Assembly (NCBI GenBank): GCA_005888695.1
Contig: VBBH01000024.1
Span: 1 to 22,056, forward strand
Length of the DNA stretch: 22,056 bases
Origin: Candidatus Bathyarchaeota archaeon
GTDB taxonomy: Archaea; Thermoproteota; Bathyarchaeia; 40CM-2-53-6
Reading direction: 5' to 3'
Part shown: positions 8,571 to 16,775 of the stretch, one piece after another
Numbering within the stretch: position 1 is the stretch's first letter
Layout of the letters: each line of letters opens with the position of its first letter
Translations under genes and position numbers: made by a program
The notes under the pieces: generated by a model
What the model saw: the letters and a program-made list of their open reading frames with translations, nothing else
The model's database searches: none
What the model was told of the DNA's origin: nothing

Positions 8571-9287
8571 ATGAACTCGAATCTCTCCGTTGTCATGCCG
8601 GTCCACAACGAAGCGGCGGGAATCGAGAGAGTGGTTTCCGCATTCTACGATGAGATAATCCGGAAGACTGGCGCAGAATTCATTATTGCGGAGGACGGAA
8701 GTACCGACGGGACGAAGGAGGTCCTCCAGAACATCTCTACAAAATTACCGATTAGGCTCTACCTCGGGAGGAGAAGGAAGGGATACGCGCTTGCGGCCAA
8801 GGACGCCCTTAGACAAGCTAGTTCCACGTACGTCCTTTTTTCCGACTCCGATGGGCAGTATATCCCGTCAGACTTTTGGTCGATATGGAGCAAGAAAGAT
8901 GATGCTGATGTCGTCATCGGGACAAAAGTAAATCGCGCAGAGGGAGTCCACCGGTTGATTCTCTCTAGAGGATTCCACTTTTTCGTGCGAGTATTGTTTG
9001 GCGTAAGGCTTCGCGACATAGACTCTGGTTTCAGGCTAGTGAAAAGGACCATGCTTCTTTCAGTGCTGGACAATGTTGAGAAGCTTGAGTACAGTTTCTG
9101 GGGCGAATTCACCATCAGGGCTCACTCTTCCAACGCGAAAATCGTCGAGGTGCCTGTAAGACATTACGCCAGAGCCGAGGGTGGGACAAGAATCTACGGA
9201 ATCCGTAAATTGCCATTCATAGTATCCAAACAATTTCTAGGGCTGGTCCGACTTAGACTAGAGTTGTCGGCGATGAAAAAGCGCTAG
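8571..9287 (+). CDS. GT2 family glycosyltransferase, polyprenyl-phosphate-sugar synthase-like
   Basis: This 238-residue GT-A-fold enzyme resembles dolichyl-phosphate mannose/glucose synthases, which load a sugar onto a lipid phosphate on the cytoplasmic side of the membrane. The N-terminal strand VVMPVHNEA is at 7-15, EDGSTDGT at 41-48 and the metal-binding DSDGQ at 92-96. RDIDSGFRLVKR at 148-159 is typical of this subgroup. No C-terminal membrane helices are present, so it is probably a peripheral single-domain form. The start is ATG 8571, with a purine-rich AAAGGGGT directly before it. It sits 13 nt before the next GT2 gene and in the same run as a GT-C gene that would need a lipid-phosphate sugar. 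Family is firm; the sugar is unknown. Confidence 0.86.
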   Translation: MNSNLSVVMPVHNEAAGIERVVSAFYDEIIRKTGAEFIIAEDGSTDGTKEVLQNISTKLPIRLYLGRRRKGYALAAKDALRQASSTYVLFSDSDGQYIPSDFWSIWSKKDDADVVIGTKVNRAEGVHRLILSRGFHFFVRVLFGVRLRDIDSGFRLVKRTMLLSVLDNVEKLEYSFWGEFTIRAHSSNAKIVEVPVRHYARAEGGTRIYGIRKLPFIVSKQFLGLVRLRLELSAMKKR

Positions 9288-9300
9288 GAAGAGAAGAGAC

Positions 9301-10371
9301 TTGGAGGAAACGAGCACTGTTCCCCTCGTCTCCGTGGTAATACCGGCTTACAACGGAAGCAACACAATCGAACAAACAATTAAGTCCGTTCAGGTCCAGG
9401 ATCTTCGAACCGAGATAATCATCGTAGACGATTCAAGCTCCGACCAGACGCTGACGAAAGCAATCGCAGTCCTGAAGTCTGGATCGAACTCCTACAAGAT
9501 CATAAGGCATCCGAGCAACCTCGGACTCTCAGCCTCTCTCAATGATGGACTCGCAATCGCGCACGGTGAAAACGTCCTCGTCCTCCACCAAGATTGCGAA
9601 CTAATGAAACCTGATTGGATATCATCAGCCGTCAAGTGCATGGATCCAAAAGTTGCAGTTGTGACTGGCTACTACGGGATGTCCGATCAGGACGAGATGA
9701 ATCTTGCGAAGAAAACCTTCGGGTTGTTAAGAAGACAAATACACCCCCGGCCCGCTAAGGACTTTGAGATCGTCAACTTTTCGGAAGGAAAATGTGATCT
9801 CTACAAGAAGAGGGTTTTAGAGTCGATAGGGGGATTCCCGACCAGGTACCGAATTGCAGGCGAGGATTTGTCAGTGTCCGTCCAGCTGAGACAACGAGGA
9901 TACTCGATCCTGAAGCAATACAATCTCCCCGTTCTTCAAAGATACGGCGGAAAAGCTCAATCGTTCCGGGGAAACCTGCGTAAAGAATTCGAATTCGGTA
10001 GGGCCATGGGAGGCATCTTGGGTGAACACAGGTTTAGAATCTTCGAAGATATAGGAAAGGGATACGCGAGGGCCAGGACTACTCATAGAGCGGTACAGGT
10101 CGCCTACACTACCCTTCTCTTCCTCTCTGCTCTTGCATACCTATCTACCATGAATCCATGGTTTCTAGTTGCAACCCTGAGCTTCCTAGCATATCGATAC
10201 GTCTACTATGCGCTGACAATATCGTCTGGATTCAGGAACCAACGTAGCCTTGCAGAGCATCCCTTGATTGACACACTCTGGATGCCAGCTCTAGGGATAC
10301 TCTCCGACCCGATATACTCCCTCGGATTTTTGTGGGGGCTGTTGAAATGGGTGGGAGGAAGAAAGATCTGA
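9301..10371 (+). CDS. GT2 family glycosyltransferase with C-terminal membrane helices
   Basis: This 356-residue protein has a GT-A catalytic domain followed by membrane segments. SVVIPAYNGS is at 11-20, IIIVDDSSSDQT at 39-50, LHQDCE (the DxD-like region) at 95-100 and AGEDLSVSVQLRQRGY at 186-201 (acid and acceptor-site block). Hydrophobic stretches at about 266-281, 286-304 and near the C-terminus suggest it is tethered to the inner face of the membrane. It would add a sugar to a lipid-linked or other glycan acceptor. The start is a TTG at 9301; no ATG or GTG lies near, and the first catalytic strand begins at about residue 10, so the start is almost forced. Its end overlaps the next gene (ATG 10347), suggesting coupled translation. 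Confidence 0.85.
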   Translation: MEETSTVPLVSVVIPAYNGSNTIEQTIKSVQVQDLRTEIIIVDDSSSDQTLTKAIAVLKSGSNSYKIIRHPSNLGLSASLNDGLAIAHGENVLVLHQDCELMKPDWISSAVKCMDPKVAVVTGYYGMSDQDEMNLAKKTFGLLRRQIHPRPAKDFEIVNFSEGKCDLYKKRVLESIGGFPTRYRIAGEDLSVSVQLRQRGYSILKQYNLPVLQRYGGKAQSFRGNLRKEFEFGRAMGGILGEHRFRIFEDIGKGYARARTTHRAVQVAYTTLLFLSALAYLSTMNPWFLVATLSFLAYRYVYYALTISSGFRNQRSLAEHPLIDTLWMPALGILSDPIYSLGFLWGLLKWVGGRKI

Positions 10372-10958
10372 CTTTTGAATGGAATGGCCGCACTACGACC
10401 GTCATCTTCATCGGTCTCATCCTTCTAGCTGCGGGCTACACTGCCTCTCTATCATTCATTGTACCGCACGCCTCCACGAGGATCGTCCCAGGCTGGAACG
10501 GTGACCTGTCGCTCGCGAGGGTTTCCAACTCATCCCTCGGCAAGGTGAAGGTCAACCTGTCCGACGCAGACATGAATATTTCGATAGCAGGCAACTCCAC
10601 TGGATTCAAGCTGGAGACTTTCTACGGAGTTAGGCTTCCGGTCGTTCCCCCGGTGAACTGCACTCAACTCCCATTCCTAGACATCTGGATGAAAACAAGC
10701 TCTGTCTCAGTCGCTGGCACCGTTGCGTTGCAACTCGGCGCTGGCTGGAACGTCACAATCCTTCAGAAGACATACAATACTCACGACTGGCACGAAGAGA
10801 TCGTTTTGCTCAAACCCTTCTTTATTCCCCCTGAGAACTCAGTCATCAGCCTGATGTTGGGATTCAGGATTCTGAAGTTCCCGTCTTTGGCCGAAGTGCC
10901 GACCGTCGAATTCTCACGCCCCATTTTCGGTTATTCCAGCTCAACCCCCTTAGCGTGA
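10347..10958 (+). CDS. Small membrane-anchored extracytoplasmic beta-sandwich protein (cassette B)
   Basis: No named family is recognised. One N-terminal helix (TTTVIFIGLILLAAGYTASL, about residues 16-35 from ATG 10347) anchors a strand-rich domain of about 160 residues. The domain has NSS, NLS, NIS, NST, NCT and NVT sequons, consistent with an extracytoplasmic location. Its organisation matches the protein at 3317-3916: a helix, a variable stretch, a FLD/FLS core strand, then LGFR/LGFQ near the end. The frame also opens at GTG 10332, but ATG 10347 with a following GGTGGGAGG tract is preferred; either way it overlaps the GT2 gene before it. Its stop is separated by a single base from the ATG of the GT-C gene at 10960, so the pair is probably translated together. 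A helper or glycan-binding role is inference. Confidence 0.7.
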   Translation: MGGRKKDLTFEWNGRTTTVIFIGLILLAAGYTASLSFIVPHASTRIVPGWNGDLSLARVSNSSLGKVKVNLSDADMNISIAGNSTGFKLETFYGVRLPVVPPVNCTQLPFLDIWMKTSSVSVAGTVALQLGAGWNVTILQKTYNTHDWHEEIVLLKPFFIPPENSVISLMLGFRILKFPSLAEVPTVEFSRPIFGYSSSTPLA

Positions 10959-10959
10959 C

Positions 10960-12387
10960 ATGGAGTTGAGCACTCCAAGAGTGGGAACTCGTTTGCGCAA
11001 CTATCTTCTACCCTCTCCCGTGAGGCATTTGGCACCAATCATTGCAAAGTGGACATTCGTTGCGATATTGGTGAGGGTGCTCTTAGCTCCCATAACGGCG
11101 TCGCGGGACCTCAGCGTGACGGCCTGGGTAAGCTTGGTCCTTCTTGACAAACATCAATTGATCCAATCCAATGATCCACCAATCGTTTTCCTCTTCTTCT
11201 CGGCCATTTTCGGAGCACTCGGCCCACTAATCTCCCCCCAGATGAGATCTTTCTATCTTTCAAGCAGGAACTACAATCCTTCGGAGGTTATGCATATTCT
11301 TGCTTTGGCCCAGCCTGGAATTCAACAGATGCTCCTTGTTATGAAACTGCCTTTCCTCTTCTTCGACATCGGCATTGGCTTAATGATTCTCCATCTAATC
11401 GAGGACCCGAAGAAAGCTCTGTTGGGATACAAACTCTGGCTCTTCAACCCGGTCAGTATCTTGGTCAGTTACGTGATCGGACAGTACGACATAATGGTCA
11501 CCTTCTTTATTGTACTTTCACTCTTCCTTTACAAGAAGAGGAAGGAAAATTCTACCGCATTGGCGCTCGGAATGGCCGCAGCGATAAAGGCTGTCGGTCT
11601 GCTTCTGCTCCTGCCATTTGCCCTGTTCCGTATTAGGCAAAACTCTGCCCTTTCTCCGACAAAAAAGGCCGTGAAATTTATTCAGACAATACTGTTGGGG
11701 CTCCTTCCACCGATTTTAGGCGTATTACCTCTTCAGTTGTTCGCACCTTATTACGAGTCCGCCAATCTTGCAATGCCACCTATCTACGTGAACGGGTTCT
11801 ACGGTCTGACACTCTGGAATCGCGGTTCGATTGGATCGAATTTGTTCGTGGGTATCGAAACTTTCGTCTTGGGATACTCCATTAGCGTCCAGACTGGCGC
11901 CGGTTGGGACGTATTCTTCCTGCTGCCCTTGATGTACATGGGGCTATTGGTCGTCCTTGTCCATTTCAGGGGATGGTCTTTCGACACGATGAGAGACTCC
12001 TTCCTCATCTTCCTCCTCGCCTACTACGCACTGGACACCTTCCATGCCCAGTGGTTCCTCTGGGTCCAACCTTTGCTGATTCTAGTCCTCGTCTCATATT
12101 ACGATAAGCTACGCAACGTCTACTGGGCAAGCTGCGGATTGTTTTTCACCTATCTTCTGAACTTTGGATCATTCCTCACAGTCGGATTATTCGTACCAAT
12201 TTATCCACCAGCAATGGAATTCAACCTCAGTCTACCCGCAATCGTTACCTTATCATTGAGAATGATCCTGTCGATTGTCCTTCTATACATGGCTCTGCTG
12301 ATATTCCTAGAGCGCTGGGGACACCGCTTACCGTGGCGTATAGGACCTAAAACTCGACTTGCCGAAGTGAACCCTGCCCTTGGCTAA
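10960..12387 (+). CDS. Multi-spanning GT-C/GT87-like glycosyltransferase (cassette B)
   Basis: This 475-residue integral membrane protein is a clear paralogue of the product of 3906-5309. Shared blocks in the same order are an acidic residue in the first loop (SRD, D50), NDPPIVFLFF at 71-80, GYKLWLFNPVS at 156-166, GQYDI at 174-178, YESANLAMPPIYVNGF at 265-280 and QWFLWVQPLL at 364-373. These mark a GT-C fold enzyme that probably uses a lipid-phosphate sugar on the outer face of the membrane. The two copies differ across most positions, so the duplication is old or the second copy was acquired separately. ATG 10960 follows the upstream stop by one base. The last codons overlap the TTG start of the GT4 gene at 12380. 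Confidence 0.8.
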   Translation: MELSTPRVGTRLRNYLLPSPVRHLAPIIAKWTFVAILVRVLLAPITASRDLSVTAWVSLVLLDKHQLIQSNDPPIVFLFFSAIFGALGPLISPQMRSFYLSSRNYNPSEVMHILALAQPGIQQMLLVMKLPFLFFDIGIGLMILHLIEDPKKALLGYKLWLFNPVSILVSYVIGQYDIMVTFFIVLSLFLYKKRKENSTALALGMAAAIKAVGLLLLLPFALFRIRQNSALSPTKKAVKFIQTILLGLLPPILGVLPLQLFAPYYESANLAMPPIYVNGFYGLTLWNRGSIGSNLFVGIETFVLGYSISVQTGAGWDVFFLLPLMYMGLLVVLVHFRGWSFDTMRDSFLIFLLAYYALDTFHAQWFLWVQPLLILVLVSYYDKLRNVYWASCGLFFTYLLNFGSFLTVGLFVPIYPPAMEFNLSLPAIVTLSLRMILSIVLLYMALLIFLERWGHRLPWRIGPKTRLAEVNPALG

Positions 12388-13630
12388 GATAATCTGCGTA
12401 ACCACGTCACCCTACCCCTACGGGGACAACATCACAGACGGTCCAGGATACAGGGCATATTCCTTATTCCAGAAGCTCCGCGAGAAACATGATATCACAA
12501 TTCTAAGCTTGTACGAGAGTTTCCATTTGCATAAGCTGGACGAGTCAAGATATCTGGAGGACAGCATCCGGATCAGGACTATCAAATACACCCCTAGTCG
12601 AGTAGCAGAAGCGATCAGGGAAGAAAGTCCCGAAGTGATCTACGTTCCTTGGTCGGCTCTCTCGTTTCTAAGCAGATTCAAGGAGAAGGTCCCGACAATC
12701 ATTGATTATGTTGGAAGCGGACTGCTGGAAGAACTCGCAACAACGGGTCGTGTTCCGGCACATCTGTTGAAGTTGACACTCGACTCGTTCTGGCGGGGAG
12801 ATTTCTTGATAACCTCTGGAGCCAGGTTCAGATTTTTCATCTTGGCCATGCTCATCGCGGCGAAGAAGGCCACTTTGATTACTGCAACACCTACGGACCC
12901 TCTCATTCACCTGGTCCCAATGTCCCTGCCACCTGATCAATTGCCTATACGATCTCCGCGTCGAATCGATTCGAAACGGATTCAGTTGCTTGTCGCCGGC
13001 GCAACACTACCATGGTACGACTATCCAACAGTATTCGAAGCCTTAGAGAAGGCATCTCAGAAAGGTTTGGATTACGAAATGGTGTTCATGGGAGGGAACC
13101 CAAGAAACCCAGACTTCGAAAGATCCATCCGCGCGAAGGCTGAAGCCCTCGGGGACCGTGTAAGCTTCACCGGCGTAGTGCCTTTCAGGAAGAGGTCAGA
13201 TTTCTACGAGAGGGCAGATGTCGGCCTAAACATTGCCAAGCCCACTCTCGAGGACGAACTTAGCATTCGGACCAGAATCTTCGACTACATGTGGGCTGGA
13301 CTGCCAGTCGCGACATGTGGAAAAGACCAGTACTCCGACCTCGTAATTCAGGAAGGAGCGGGGTTTCGTTATCAAGCGGGTGACGCGGACGACCTTGTCG
13401 ACGGACTACTCCTTCTGAGTGGTGATAAAGGCTTCATGGCTAAGGCAAAGATTGGTGTTTCCAAGGTCAGGAATATCATTGAGAATGACTCTGCAGGAAT
13501 TCAAGATTTGGAAGAGTTCTTGAAGGAACCGTATATCGACAAGGGCAGAAGAAGTACGGCGAGAATCGTTTCGGCGGCCGCAGTAACCGTAAGGGATTAC
13601 CTAGGGTCGCTCTCCAAGACAAGAAAGTGA
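12380..13630 (+). CDS. GT4-like (GT-B fold) glycosyltransferase
   Basis: This 416-residue cytoplasmic or membrane-associated enzyme has a two-Rossmann (GT-B) layout. The N-terminal domain begins IICVTTSPYPYG with a glycine-rich GPGYRAYS at 21-28. The C-terminal domain begins IQLLVAGATLPWYDYPTVFE (201-220) and continues through VFMGGNP, VSFTGVVP and ADVGLNIAK. It then reaches ELSIRTRIFDYMWAGLPVA (293-311), the equivalent of the E-x7-E donor-binding block of GT4 enzymes. It would add a sugar from an NDP donor to a growing glycan. The start is TTG 12380, overlapping the preceding stop by 8 nt; MAKIICVTTS is the expected N-terminal beta strand. It is the last gene of the same-strand glycan cluster. 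Substrate is not readable. Confidence 0.82.
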   Translation: MAKIICVTTSPYPYGDNITDGPGYRAYSLFQKLREKHDITILSLYESFHLHKLDESRYLEDSIRIRTIKYTPSRVAEAIREESPEVIYVPWSALSFLSRFKEKVPTIIDYVGSGLLEELATTGRVPAHLLKLTLDSFWRGDFLITSGARFRFFILAMLIAAKKATLITATPTDPLIHLVPMSLPPDQLPIRSPRRIDSKRIQLLVAGATLPWYDYPTVFEALEKASQKGLDYEMVFMGGNPRNPDFERSIRAKAEALGDRVSFTGVVPFRKRSDFYERADVGLNIAKPTLEDELSIRTRIFDYMWAGLPVATCGKDQYSDLVIQEGAGFRYQAGDADDLVDGLLLLSGDKGFMAKAKIGVSKVRNIIENDSAGIQDLEEFLKEPYIDKGRRSTARIVSAAAVTVRDYLGSLSKTRK

Positions 13631-13676
13631 TGAGTGCCTTTAGTGGGGACAAGTCCACCAAGCCACCAAGCGCCAA

Positions 13677-13684
13677 TTTTAAAA
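13677..13684 (+). promoter_or_regulatory. TATA-like box before beta-helix protein gene
   Basis: TTTTAAAA lies 46 nt after the GT4 stop and about 110 nt before the proposed start at 13794. It is the best archaeal TATA-like match in this spacer and would separate the secreted protein gene from the glycan cluster. The predicted leader would be about 85-90 nt. Confidence 0.35.
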
Positions 13685-13779
13685 GGCACATACTCGAATT
13701 CGCATGTTTCACACAAGAAGCTCGTAATCCGACAGTCTGCTTTTATTTTGGACACCGAAGTCCTCACGGGGAGGGTAGA

Positions 13780-13785
13780 GGAGGT
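13780..13785 (+). promoter_or_regulatory. Strong Shine-Dalgarno that decides a CTG start at 13794
   Basis: GGAGGT, within GAGGAGGTT (13778-13786), is an almost perfect complement to the archaeal 16S rRNA 3' end. It ends 8 nt before a CTG codon at 13794. That CTG is in frame with the beta-helix protein and lies directly after an in-frame TAG at 13791. The next in-frame ATG (13830) is 44 nt away, too far for this signal. Confidence 0.55.
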
Positions 13786-13793
13786 TGCGATAG

Positions 13794-15836
13794 CTGTTCC
13801 GTTTTACAATCTCGATCCTCATTGTTCTCATGCTTTCAGGGGCGATCAGTGCTAGCTCGTTCAAGCAACTACCCACAATCAATGCATCATCTTACAACTC
13901 TCATTCACCCATCCTAATTACGAGCGACAGTAGCTTCACATCGACAAGTGGAGTAACGACCGGCTCTGGGACTGCTATTGATCCCTATATCATTCAGGGA
14001 TGGGATATTCTCGCAACAACATCGAATGCAATTACAATTACCGGGACCACCGCTCATTTCGTGATCCGTGACTGCTATCTCCACTCTGGTTACGTGGGAG
14101 TACTTCTTCGCGGTGTTTCCAATGGCACAATACAGAACACTTCTGTGCAGAACAACGGTGCCGGAATTAATATCGACCATTCAAAGGGAATAGCCATTCT
14201 GGGAAGCGACATTTCTTCCAACACCAATTATGGCATCGTAATTGGTTACTCGGACAAGGTTACTGTTTCGACGAACAAATTGTCTACCAATAATTATTCC
14301 GTCTACTCCTTCTCGTCATCGAACGTAACGATTGCAAGCAATACTGTCTCAAAGAACGAGTTCGGGATTAAGACAGACAATGCTTCTAACGTCATCATAG
14401 GCTACAACATTATTTCAGGCAACAAGGGAGATAGTCTTCGTCTTAGCTCGAACTACTCGATAATGTCCAAGTCAACGGTTGTTAACGGCAATACAAGCCA
14501 GCTTGGAGTCGGTGACAATCAATCTGTGAGCGTCACCGGATATGACTTGAGTTTTGTTCAGAATAATGTCTCTTCAATCCCGTCCACAGGAAACATTGCC
14601 ACTTCATTGGCGGCAAATCACAATCTGACTGTGTCCGGTAACTCTTTTTCGGGGAGCCTTGCTATCGACTTGAACCCTCAGCCGCAGTCGCCTCCGCCAA
14701 ACATTAAGCTGAATGGCAACACGTTCTTTTCGGGCGGAATAGATGTTACTAGCTGCGGTTATGCGTACTCCCTTACTCCTTGTGGTAATATTGTTATCAG
14801 CCCTGACAATACCGTCTACGGTCAACCAGTTGTTCTTTACAGCAACTGCAACGGGCTCGACATCAACGGAATCCAGACAGGCGAACTCATCGTTGTCGGC
14901 TGCCGGAACTCGCGAATAGAAAATCTCAACATCAAATATGGATACATAGGCATTCAATTGGCAGATGTGAATGACACAATTATCACAGGTAATACCATAG
15001 TATCGAATTTCGGTTCCGGAATCTCCACCAAACTATCTCACAACATCACCATTGTCAGCAACAACATATCCAACAACGCCAATTACGCCCTTCAATTCGC
15101 CCTTAATCCACCAACTCTCTACTTCACTACCCCCCAAACAGCAACGGTCTACCATAACAACTTCGTTTACAATGACGCCTATGCGCTCATCCCCCAAGGC
15201 GGATCGGGGACAACACCCATTGTGAAGTCTGACAATGGTTATCCAACAGGGGGAAACTTCTGGGCTGATTACAATGGTATAGACCATTGCAGTGGACCCG
15301 CCCAGGACATTTGTCCCAACCCTGACGGAATCGGCGACACTGCATATCAAGCAGACAAGTACCCTCTTATGAAACCGTACGGTCTACCCGACGGGATTCC
15401 TCCGTCATGGTCTGCAAAATGGAAAAGTCTCGTAGTTTCAAATTCGACACCCACTGGGCTAACGCTTTCTTGGAGCAGGGCTTATGATGATGTAGGAGTT
15501 TTCCGGTACCGGATTTATCGCGGCAACACACTTCTCGCCACAGTGCCCGGAAACATCTATTCCTACAATGACAATGGTCTCAGTCCAACCACGACCTACA
15601 CCTATTCCGTTCAAGCCGGTGACTGGGCTGACACATGGAGCAATGATGGACCCATTCTAACGGTGACAACCTCACCTCCACCTGCTGCTCTATCAATCCC
15701 CTACTGGTATCTGGTCGTTCCATCCGTTGTTGTAGCGATCGCTTTGCCCGCAGTTTATTTCTGGCGTCGGTCAAAGCTCTCCAGATTGGCTCCTAAGAAA
15801 GCAGAACCGGAAACGCAGGCAATCCCCGAGCCCTAA
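13794..15836 (+). CDS. Secreted NosD-like parallel beta-helix protein with FN3 domain and C-terminal membrane anchor
   Basis: The gene encodes a surface protein of 680 residues if it starts at the CTG 13794 (668 from ATG 13830). The CTG start gives a complete signal peptide, FRFTISILIVLMLSGAISA, absent from the ATG form. Residues about 60-500 are right-handed beta-helix repeats (PbH1/NosD type), with many turns such as NVTIASNTVSKNEFGI. They end in the family's usual closing motif GGNFWADY...PDGIGDTAY...DKYPLMKP. A fibronectin type III-like domain follows (about 540-625), then one helix (YWYLVVPSVVVAIALPAVYF) and a basic tail. Fourteen or so N-x-S/T sequons suggest heavy glycosylation. It probably binds or cleaves surface polysaccharide, or acts as a stalk. 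A role in nitrous oxide reductase maturation is not indicated, as no nos genes are nearby. Confidence 0.82.
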   Translation: MFRFTISILIVLMLSGAISASSFKQLPTINASSYNSHSPILITSDSSFTSTSGVTTGSGTAIDPYIIQGWDILATTSNAITITGTTAHFVIRDCYLHSGYVGVLLRGVSNGTIQNTSVQNNGAGINIDHSKGIAILGSDISSNTNYGIVIGYSDKVTVSTNKLSTNNYSVYSFSSSNVTIASNTVSKNEFGIKTDNASNVIIGYNIISGNKGDSLRLSSNYSIMSKSTVVNGNTSQLGVGDNQSVSVTGYDLSFVQNNVSSIPSTGNIATSLAANHNLTVSGNSFSGSLAIDLNPQPQSPPPNIKLNGNTFFSGGIDVTSCGYAYSLTPCGNIVISPDNTVYGQPVVLYSNCNGLDINGIQTGELIVVGCRNSRIENLNIKYGYIGIQLADVNDTIITGNTIVSNFGSGISTKLSHNITIVSNNISNNANYALQFALNPPTLYFTTPQTATVYHNNFVYNDAYALIPQGGSGTTPIVKSDNGYPTGGNFWADYNGIDHCSGPAQDICPNPDGIGDTAYQADKYPLMKPYGLPDGIPPSWSAKWKSLVVSNSTPTGLTLSWSRAYDDVGVFRYRIYRGNTLLATVPGNIYSYNDNGLSPTTTYTYSVQAGDWADTWSNDGPILTVTTSPPPAALSIPYWYLVVPSVVVAIALPAVYFWRRSKLSRLAPKKAEPETQAIPEP

Positions 15837-15888
15837 GAACTCTCAACAATCAGAAAGCCGTTTCAGCCAACCTAAAATCTTCCCAAAA

Positions 15889-15984
15889 GGAGTGAGACTT
15901 ATGGCAAACATGATATGGCCTAGACTAGGTGCGAATACACCGTGTCGAACGCGTCAAGAATCAGCGAACACTGTTGGGCTCTGA
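15889..15984 (+). other. Possible 27-codon leader ORF overlapping the MBL gene
   Basis: ATG at 15901 is preceded by AAAGGAGTGAG with ideal spacing. It opens a 27-codon frame ending at TGA 15982-15984, out of frame with the MBL gene starting at 15942. Its initiation signals are better than those of the MBL GTG. It may be a translated leader peptide coupling to the MBL gene, or chance. The peptide resembles nothing I know. Confidence 0.3.
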
Positions 15985-16763
15985 TTGGTAACGGAGATGA
16001 CGTCTATCATTCCTACGGCGCAAACACGGGACTCATTATCGGGAAGGAAGCATGCCTGGTCGTCGACACGGGCTTTCACCTTCGAACGGCCGATCAAATA
16101 CTCGCAGTTGTCCGGAAACATTCACCGAAGCGATTGTATGTCATGAATACGCACTATCATTCGGATCACGTCTTCGGAAACCTTCCCTTCGCTACAGCAG
16201 GCGCAACCATCATCGCTCACGAGAATTGTCGCCGGTCGATGCTGGACCAGTCAGAAGGACTCCTCAACAAGTATCGGAAGAGAAACAAGCGCCTAGCAGA
16301 ATTGTTGAGGAGCGTAAGAGTGAGCTATCCAAGCATCGCCTTCCGCAACAAGCTCACTCTCCATCTGGACGAGGAAACCACCGTCGATATTGTTCATCCA
16401 GTCGCTGTGGCTCATACCAATGGCGATTCGGTAGCTGTCTGCAGAGAAGATGGAACAGTTTTCGCAGGCGACATTTTCTGGAACAGGTATCATCCCAACC
16501 TTGAAGATGCCCGGATCAAGGGCCAGATCCAAGCATTACAATGGATCCTCAAGACGAGGCCTCGGAGGATAGTTCCCGGGCATGGCCGAGTCGCAAGCCC
16601 CGATGATGTAAGAACGGCTATTCGATATCTAAGAGAACTCGAAAAAAGCATTCGAACCGTTCATGCCGGAAAGAAGCCAGCAACGAATCTTGTTCCTCCT
16701 TGGACAAGGAATTGGAAGATGAAGTGGTTGATGGACGAGTATTTGCGTGGTCTTAGACGGTAG
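15942..16763 (+). CDS. MBL-fold (metallo-beta-lactamase superfamily) hydrolase
   Basis: This 273-residue soluble metal-dependent hydrolase carries all core metal ligands: THYHSDH (H71, H73, D75, H76), H158 in AHTNGD, D177 in AGDIFW, and H214 in VPGHG. It begins with the strand VYHSYGANTGLIIG and LVVDTGF typical of the superfamily. The spacing is like glyoxalase II or thiolesterase-type members rather than RNase J/CPSF nucleases, because no beta-CASP region is present. The substrate cannot be told from the sequence. The start is GTG 15942, because the frame is closed by a TAG at 15921. A weak AGGTG lies 10 nt upstream. It ends 12 nt from the stop of the convergent cupredoxin gene. Confidence 0.85.
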   Translation: MSNASRISEHCWALIGNGDDVYHSYGANTGLIIGKEACLVVDTGFHLRTADQILAVVRKHSPKRLYVMNTHYHSDHVFGNLPFATAGATIIAHENCRRSMLDQSEGLLNKYRKRNKRLAELLRSVRVSYPSIAFRNKLTLHLDEETTVDIVHPVAVAHTNGDSVAVCREDGTVFAGDIFWNRYHPNLEDARIKGQIQALQWILKTRPRRIVPGHGRVASPDDVRTAIRYLRELEKSIRTVHAGKKPATNLVPPWTRNWKMKWLMDEYLRGLRR

Positions 16764-16775
16764 AAGAGACTGGAT

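Noticed and set aside
13627..13917. Plus-strand frames over the spacer and the start of the beta-helix gene
   Set aside because: They carry no recognisable features, and the region is better explained by a leader with a Shine-Dalgarno and signal peptide.
13794..15836. NosD as part of a nitrous oxide reductase system
   Set aside because: The beta-helix NosD label is structural only; no nosZ, nosF or nosY is present, and the FN3 domain and C-terminal anchor suggest a general surface protein.
15901..15990. Frameshift error splitting the N-terminus of the MBL gene
   Set aside because: The MBL protein from GTG 15942 already has a complete family N-terminus, so an extension is not needed.
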